DNA of 64,000 bases from Adiantum capillus-veneris. Lineage: Eukaryota > Streptophyta > Polypodiopsida > Polypodiales > Pteridaceae. The notes below the pieces were generated by a model that worked only from the letters and a program-made list of their open reading frames with translations, ran no database searches and was not told the DNA's origin. The position numbers were made by a program, and so were the translations under genes. Positions 57,880 through 64,000 of the stretch are shown piece by piece; within the stretch, counting starts at the first letter, position 1, and the number at the start of each line of letters is the position of its first letter. The stretch spans positions 96,946,612 to 97,010,611 of the forward strand of contig CM043945.1 of assembly GCA_014529385.2 (NCBI GenBank). The letters are read 5' to 3'.

Positions 57880-58744
57880 CTCGGCGCGTTTTGTTGCAGA
57901 GTAATTTCTCCTTCCGCTTCTCCGCCACAGCAGTAGACACAGATGGAGGCTCCAGCTCCACCACAGAGGACTCGTTCGAAGCCCCCTCGCCCGACCTCGT
58001 TGAGCCCACCATTCGACTTGCTCTTTCACCGACAGAGCAAGCGAGCCTAGCCGCAGAGGTAGAGCGCTTGCAGGCGACTTATGTCATCTGCAAGATTCTC
58101 GGCACCCGACCCAGCAGAGGAGAGCTGCGTGACCTTTCCGGGCCTGCCTTCTCGCAGAGGTGGGCAAGATCTTGGACGTACAGATACTCAGACGAGGTTA
58201 CTATCAGATCGAGTTTGAGACCTCCGAGATGGCGATTAAGGTCATCGCCATGAGTCCATTGACCATTCGAGCAGCTCGAGCCCACTTTCGACAGTGGAGA
58301 CATGGTTTTGAACCTGCTTCGGATGTTTCGGTAGAGGAGGTAGACATCCCTATCTCCGTCTGCTTTCCGGGTTTGCGGAGGGAGTACTTACCACTTTTGT
58401 CCAGGATAGGCTCAGCCATTGGGACTGTCCTGGAGACACCTCACATGGCAGCCTCAGTAGCTGCCAAGGCGGCTGGCATTCCCTCAGTTCGGGTTCTGGT
58501 TAGGGACACTCACACGCTCCCGAAGGTCATTCTTCTGCCTCGGGTGAGTGGGGGTTGGTTTAGACAGAGCGTGGAGTATTCGAGCCTCCCGAACCAGCAC
58601 TTCATTTGTCGACAGATGGGCCATCTTGTGAAGGCCTGTCCACGGAGGAGGCCTCGACGTACACCACAGACTCAGCCCCAGCCTGCAAGGGCTGGCCAGC
58701 AGCCACAGACAGACACATCAGACACATGCAGAGCCACCCTTTGA
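57880..58744 (+). pseudogene. LINE ORF1 (DUF4283-like RNA-binding protein)
   Basis: Frame 57870-58253 holds LSPTEQASLAAEVERLQATY and RPSRGELRDL; a frameshift near 58155 leads to frame 58160-58744 (no ATG start) with GYYQIEFETSEMAIKVI, WRHGFEPASDV, IPISVCFPGLRREYLPLL, RIGSAIGTVL, VRVLVRDTHTLP and VEYSSLP. The pattern is that of plant L1 ORF1 proteins. The knuckle reads HFICRQMGHLVKAC: the first Cys of CX2CX4HX4C is His. ORF1 proteins of this type bind element RNA. The closing TGA results from a frame change; coding-like text continues in another frame. Confidence 0.8.
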
Positions 58745-59843
58745 GCCTGGGGCTCTAGCAGAGGAGGGTTGGCAGTAGGTCTGTGGTCGACAACGGCAGG
58801 GGCCACAGCGACAACCTGACACTCAGAGTGGTCCTCAGGCACCTACCTAGCAGCAGTGGGTTCCCACGGGAAACCGGTTCGGTCCTCTTGAGCAGGATGA
58901 GGTCCCTGCTCCAGCCCCCACCCCAGCTTCACCCTTGACAGCCCCTCCCCCCCACCCGAGTTCCCCCCCTCATCATCATCCTCCCCCCCGTCTCCTACTC
59001 CCGCCGCCTCTTCCCGCCGCCCCTCTCCCTCTGCCGCCACCCCTGCCCCTCTTCTCCACCTCTCCCCCCTGCTCCCAGCCCCCCCCCCCCTCCCGCTCCA
59101 GTTCCACAGTCGACCCAGAGGGCAGGGCCATCTCCGACTGCTAGGAGATCTCTTGGCAGTGCCTTTGCCACGAGTCGCTTGGCGAGAGAGGGACATCCTT
59201 TCTTGCGACCCCCTCTACAGGTACATACGTCTCCCCTTGCGGCTATCCCTCGTGGTCTGACGAGCATCGACATCCGGCACCGATGGGACTTCTTCAACTA
59301 CGACTTTACTCATTTTCTCGGTGACCCCTCAACAGACCATGAGGCAGCCTGCTTCAGGGTCCATGTTCTGTCCCTTGCAGCTAGGGGGACAGAGGCCTTG
59401 GACTCAGCGGTTGGCTTCTCCTTTCCCCTTTGCAGCAGGGACCAGACTGAGTGGACTCTCGACTTAGTGTTGGGATGGTTGCACACACAGGTCCTAGAGT
59501 TCTCTCACCACATGGGAGAACTAGGAGTTACATACATGCTTCAGACTTTGTGGCCATTGGCCAAGTTTGCGGTGACACCTCCAGATACAGCAGGATGTAG
59601 ACACATTGTGGTTTACTTCTTTGCGGATACATAGTGCTTGCCATGCTATGTACACATTCATGAGGACTCCTGGACAGAGGAGGTTGCTTTACGTACGGCT
59701 CGCTTTGGTTGGGCTTGGGCCAGGCACTCGTTGTAGTCACGCCTATCTAGCAGACGCTCGGATGCGGATTACTCCCTATCCAAGCGAGCCTCGAAGATAG
59801 CCGGTTTAGCTACTGCGGCAGCATCTGTTCTCTCTCGCTCCCC
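58745..59843 (+). pseudogene. LINE ORF1 C-terminal extension: Gln/Pro-rich linker and extra segment
   Basis: The frame through 58750-59140 gives a Gln-rich then very Pro-rich linker with TAG at 58776-58778 and 58848-58850, both in Gln-rich text. Frame 59179-59634 then carries a 150-residue segment (IRHRWDFFNYDFTHFLGDPS, GVTYMLQTLWPLAKFAV) ending TAG 59632-59634 and continuing to TAG 59734-59736. I know no domain for the segment; it is not the usual end of an L1 ORF1. Confidence 0.6.
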
Positions 59844-60425
59844 ATGAGGATCGTCTCATGGAACGTGTAGGGACTTGGTGGGCCCCAGTTTCAGCGTCAG
59901 CGGGGCCGATTGCGTCAGGAGCTTCAACGTTGCCTTGTGGGAGGAGAGATTGATCTCCTTATGCTTCAGGAGCACCATCTGTGTGAGAGCCGCATTAGAC
60001 GTTGTGGTCAGCTCTTGCGTGGACGATATGATACTTTTTGGTATGCCGCTTTTGGACCTGGAGGCATCTAGGGTGGGGTATGTATGACTATTGCGGATTC
60101 TTTGTAGCAGGCCATTGTGGGCAGAGGGATTATTGTGCCAGGCAGGGCTCAGTGGATTACTATGCAGGTTCAAGGTTGCCTTGTGGGCTTCCTGAACATC
60201 TATGTGCTCAATGTGGCGAGTGCTCGAGCAGAGTTTTGGTCACAGATAGTTGAGTCTCTGCCGCAGGGAGAACACTCGTGCATAGGGGGGACTTCAACAT
60301 GTTGGAGGACCCTTCCGACAGGATTGGTGGCAGCCATGCTACTGTGCATGGAGTTGAGCGGGCAGCTTGCGAGAGGTTTTGTATGACTCTGAGGGTCTCG
60401 GATCTTTGGTAGCACTCTAGTTTTG
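59844..60425 (+). pseudogene. LINE apurinic/apyrimidinic-type endonuclease (N-terminal part of ORF2)
   Basis: ATG 59844 starts MRIVSWNV, then TAG, GLGGPQ, IDLLMLQEHH (catalytic Glu), GGI then TAG, GGVCMTIA, VLNVASARAEFW, and after a one-base deletion in a G run at about 60286-60291, DFNMLEDPSDRIGG (catalytic DFN). The rest (SRLDRFY, SDHALV) is in the frame from 60425. The enzyme nicks target DNA in working elements. In-frame TAGs are at 59868-59870, 60069-60071 and 60105-60107, plus 60410-60412 after the shift. Confidence 0.88.
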
Positions 60426-62761
60426 TGAGGCCCCCGGACAGCCTTGCTTTCTCTTGTTCGGACTGCAAAGTGAGAGGAGTGAATCTATCGCGGTTAGATC
60501 GCTTCTACACTAGTGACCACTTCAATGACTTGGGAGGGACAGTTGGCATTCTGGCAGGGACTTCCTTCTCGGACCATGCACTAGTGATCCTCACAGTGGC
60601 AGACAGGCAGAGGAGAGGGAGCACGATGCTTCGCATCCTAGAGAGGGTCTTGTTGGACACTGCACTCAGAGAGCGAGTAGAGGCTCTCTTGACAGAGAGC
60701 TTGGACAGGTAGGATTCTCCTGCTGACAGAGTGGCCTCAGGACTAGCTCAGATTAGTCGTTTCTTTCTCTAGGAGTCTTTGGCTCGCCGGGCTGTAGCGA
60801 GAGAGGAGGAGCGGCGTCTCAGACGGGGCATTGCTTCGTTGCAGAGGATGCAGGAGCAGCATCCAGATAGTCCTTGGTTGGAGCAGCAGCTACAGCAGGC
60901 TCGCCAGGAGCTTGTTAGCACAGAGGAGCGGCGGCATGAGTTTGCTTTCCATCGACAGGCATCTCAGTGGACACAGGTGGGCAACAGAGTGACTGGTGCT
61001 TTCTTCGAGGCAGTGGGACCTCGGCATTCGCATGCCAAGTTCAGTGAGTTGAGGAGGCCCGACGTGTCAGTTGCTTCTGAGCCCGAGGATATGCGTGCAG
61101 TTGCTATTGACTTTTATCATGAGTTACTGTTTGCAGAGCCTCAGTCAGAGCGTCAGGATGCATGCAGGGAGCAGGTGTGGGCACAGATGCCTTGCCTTGT
61201 GATTGAGGAGATGCGTCAGAGGCTTGAGCTGCCACTTCAGCTTGAGGAGCTGCACACGGCTCTTAGTGCCCTCCCTTGTGGCAGTTGTCCAGGTGAGGAT
61301 GGGTTGACTCCCAGTTTTTTCTTGGAGTACTGGGACTTGCTTGGCCCAGATCTTTGTAGTGCTTTTCAGTACATCTTGCACACAGGAGTGATGCCTGACA
61401 GCATGAGTGAGGGCTTGATCTACCTCATTCCCAAGGAGGGTGGCTCCTTGGATGAGATTCGACAGTGGCGCCCCATCACCATCCTCAACTCAGCCTACAA
61501 AATTCTTGCCAAGGCTCTGAGTTTGAGGATCCAGCCACTTCTAGAGAGCCTTATACATGGGACTCAGACAGGTTTTGTCAAGGAACGCAGTATCCTGGAC
61601 AACATCTTTACTTTTTGGGAGGCTTTTGCCCTAGCGCGGCTCCGTGGTGAGGACTTGGTGATTCTTCTTCTCGATTTTGAGAAGGCATACGACAGAGTTG
61701 ACTGGGACTTTTTAGAGGGCACTCTACGTAGGATGGGCTTCTCAGATGCTTGGATCAGAGGGGTGTCAGCTTTATATAGACAGGCTCACAGCCAGGTACT
61801 TTTGGCAGGAGGTAGAGGTGATCGCTTCATGCTCACACGTTCGGTCAGACAGGGCTGTCCTCTTGCCCCCTTCCTCTTTCTGTTCTATGCGGAGGCGATG
61901 AGCAGGTTTTTGGTGTCGCAGCAGGTTGGTCTACAGGGCTTAGCACTCCCTATTCGGGGAGATGAGCTACTAGACGCTGAGTTTGCTGACGACTCAGCCT
62001 TGTACTTAGATGGCCAGGAGGCCAACCTTCACAGGTGTGAGCAGGCTCTAGAGACCTTCTGTTGTGCATCTGGCGCACTGATCAACTGGAGAAAAACAGT
62101 GGCTTTCTCGGTTGGCAGTGGTTTTGTGCCCGATTGGATGCCAGGAGAGGGATTTAGGTGGATCCCCCCAGGGACTGCATTTCGGTACTTGGGCTGTCAG
62201 GTTGGTTTGTACTTGTCTCCCAAGCAGCAGATTGCTCCCCTCCTCCCGTCTATCAGGAGGAAGTTGTTACACTGGAGCCCAACACGACTTTCTTTGGCTG
62301 GCAGAGTAGTAGTGGCCAACCAGGTGTTGTTGGCGACTATGTGGTACATCACTTCTTGCTGGATCTTCTCGAGTTCTTGTATCAGCCAGGTAGAGAGGCT
62401 GACCAGGAACTTCCTTTGGTCAAGAGGTGACACTCAGATAGCCCGAGCCAAAGTGGCTTGGCAGGTCATCACTCTTCCTTGTTCACAGGGAGGGCTTGGG
62501 ATCATTGACCTAGCACAGCAGAGCAGAGCCCTTCTTGGGAAGTTCATAGTCAGAGGACTTCTTCCAGGTGAGGAGCCCTGGAAGGAGTTCTTGCTACAGC
62601 GGCTTCGTACTAGGGTGCCTCAGGCTGGAGGCCCCTGGCGACCTTCGACCACATGGATCTTCACAGAGATGCGCAGAGTTGGTTTGAGTAGGAGACTGGA
62701 TGACGGCTTTGTTGTGAATTTGCTTCGATCATGGGAGCACTTGCGGCGAGGCTTGGAGTAG
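60425..62761 (+). pseudogene. LINE reverse transcriptase (ORF2)
   Basis: One frame with TAG at 60710-60712 and 60770-60772, then 660 open codons (60779-62761). Endonuclease end SDHALVIL, then GEDGLTPSFFLEYW, YLIPKEGG, WRPITILNSAYKILAKAL, QTGFVKERSILDNIF, LLLDFEKAYDRVDWDFL, RQGCPLAPFLFLFYAEAM and the active site FADD (61982-61993). The thumb has FRYLGCQVG. All RT motifs look intact. The closing TAG 62759-62761 is followed by more coding-like text in the same frame, so it may not be a natural end. Confidence 0.92.
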
Positions 62762-64000
62762 CGACAGCCTACTTGCACGGAGGAGCGCCTACGACAGCCC
62801 CTTGTTTGGAACCCCATGGTTAGCACTTAGAAAGGCCACTTGGTTGGTAGTCGGCCTCATGTTTCCTGGGGTCCCATTGCAGCGAGTTCTTCATGCTCTT
62901 TAGGTGATTGGTTAGAGTTTTCAAGCTTGTCAGAGGAGGTGCAGGGTTTCCAGCCTACAGGGCATGAGAGGGGTACAAAGCATATGCCAGGACATCTCAG
63001 AGGCTGTTCCAGCTGAGTGGCTCACACTTCTCGAGCCAGTAGCACCCAGGTGGATGGGAGCCTTCACACGAGTGGAGGTTCTCATCTCAGTCCGGGCCTG
63101 CTCAGAGACTGGTCCATCCCTTTTCTTCGAGCTACAGGGTGAGGGACGCTTACAACGAGTTGCAGTAGAGGCCCCGCAGGTAGCAGAGTGCTGTTTTCAG
63201 AGGATCCGAGTGGTCGGCATCTGTGGGAGGACTTGTGTCATCGATCCTGACCCAGCAGCTCTTGAGACTGGACACTTGAGGCTGTGGGCTTGGGAGTGCT
63301 GTCCATTGGCACGAGTGCAGTGGGATCTTGGTGAGTGGCTTTGGAGGGACCCTTTCTCTTTTGCAGACCACCCAAGTGTCCCGTTCTTTCAGTACACTGT
63401 TCGACTGGGACGTCACATACTAGCAGCACAGAGAGAGGCCCGCCCCGCTGTAGCACCTCATTGGCAGGAGGAGGGTCTCACAACTGAGTTCTTGGCAGCC
63501 TTCTGGGAGAGGTTGTGGGACTCCAGATAGCCGAGGCGAGTCACCTTATTTCAGTGGTTGGTCGCACACAGAGCTACAGCAGTTGGGAGCTGGCTAGTGC
63601 ATAGTGGTCTCTCGGTTGCATATGCAGCTTGTGATCATCTTGTGGAGAGTCAGTTCACTGTCTTTGGGACTGTTCTTTGGCACAGCAGGTGTGGCTTCGA
63701 GTTCTTCGGCTGATGCCTGCTCTTTCCACGGCTCGACAATACACTTGGGGAGCAGCGGCTTGGTCCACCCTCATGGGCCTGGCACTTCAGTTTGAGCTAT
63801 CTTCCACCAGCAGGATGATAGTGCTGCAGGAGGGGCGACCTACACTCCAGCCTGCCCCATAGAGCTTACTCCACAGGAGTCGTGCACTGAGAGAGAGGAG
63901 TTTTGGGAGCTCATCAGTGGCCTGACACTCTCGTTCATCTGGCGGGCCTATTGCTTCCGCATCTTTGAGGCTCGCCCTACGCCACCAGCAAAGACTGTTC
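62762..64000 (+). pseudogene. LINE ORF2 C-terminal region with zf-RVT-like part
   Basis: Coding-like text continues in frame after TAG 62759-62761, with TAG at 62828-62830; after a shift, frame 62964-63530 (188 codons) has DISEAVPAEWL and HLRLWAWECCPLARVQWDLG, then TAG 63528-63530. VTLFQWLVAHRATAVGSWLV and the shifted ESQFHCLWDCSLAQQVW resemble the zf-RVT region of plant LINEs. A further TAG is at 63860-63862. LTLSFIWRAYCFRIFEA follows to the window end. Confidence 0.7.

Larger units (their letters stand above)
57494..64000 (+). mobile_element. L1-type LINE, nearly full length, cut by window end
   Basis: Order: C-rich 5' leader, ORF1 (DUF4283-like with a zinc knuckle, then a Pro-rich linker and an extra segment), AP endonuclease, reverse transcriptase (FADD active site) and a zf-RVT-like C-terminal region. 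This order is typical of plant L1 elements. It sits in the 3' LTR of C2. At least four frameshifts and fourteen in-frame TAG codons break the reading, yet protein-level similarity runs through all of it, and no in-frame TAA or TGA was seen in the endonuclease-RT reading. Two damaged relatives are at 41823-42290 and 48505-50269. Confidence 0.9.

Noticed and set aside
57494-64000. Nuclear U-to-C RNA editing of the TAG codons
   Set aside because: Stop-removing U-to-C editing is known from organelles of some ferns and hornworts; there is no basis for applying it to a nuclear LINE, and it should also act on TAA and TGA.

Overview
This is a stretch of nuclear DNA from a land plant with a large, repeat-rich genome. 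The evidence is initiator-Met-tRNA type primer-binding sites (TGGTATCAGAGC), Copia and Ty3/Gypsy gag-pol genes, an L1-type LINE with a DUF4283-like ORF1 and a zf-RVT tail, and decayed plant LRR receptor-kinase sequence. The exact group (fern, other non-flowering plant or angiosperm) cannot be fixed from the sequence. There is no clearly intact cellular gene, RNA gene or CRISPR array. Almost everything is nested retroelements.

Layout. (1) 1-12704: a tandem array of a non-coding LTR retroelement on the minus strand, unit 4446 bp, in the order LTR-internal-LTR-internal-LTR-truncated internal, with very few differences between units. (2) 12705-15000: unassigned DNA with a poly-A-tailed retroposon-like end. 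(3) 15000-15811 and about 44990-46010: kinase and LRR parts of a decayed receptor kinase, both on the minus strand and in the order expected of one gene, separated by a nest of elements. (4) 15812-41822: Gypsy element G0 (minus strand, pol-distal extra ORF). It is interrupted by C0, a 3.3-kb Copia-like gag-protease element (16546-19860, target duplication TGTAT), and by G1, a related Gypsy element (21467-33704, target duplication GGAAC). G1 itself carries a 5'-truncated non-LTR element (22388-24105, 17-bp target duplication). (5) 41823-42762: a LINE 3' fragment and a diverged LTR remnant. (6) 46700-50270: an LTR-like segment, a Gypsy integrase fragment and a second, damaged LINE copy fused to it. 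(7) about 50850-54494: Copia element C1 (LTR, gag, protease, integrase), cut by C2 (54495-57493), a small LTR element, whose 3' LTR is in turn cut by a nearly full-length L1-type LINE (57494 to beyond the window end).

How it fits together: G0 appears to have landed at the transmembrane codons of a receptor kinase gene; C0 and G1 then landed in G0's extra ORF, and a LINE landed in G1's leader. On the right, C1 holds C2, which holds the LINE; the missing part of C1 (RT, RNase H, 3' LTR) should lie beyond 64000. All pol genes have frameshifts or stops, so mobility today would need help in trans. The most unusual signals are the LINE, in which every in-frame stop seen in the reading is TAG and at least two of these TAGs are shared with independent copies; the gag-protease-only Copia element with an intact 502-codon ORF; the tandem LTR array; and the C-rich minisatellite plus unknown extra ORF conserved between G0 and G1.
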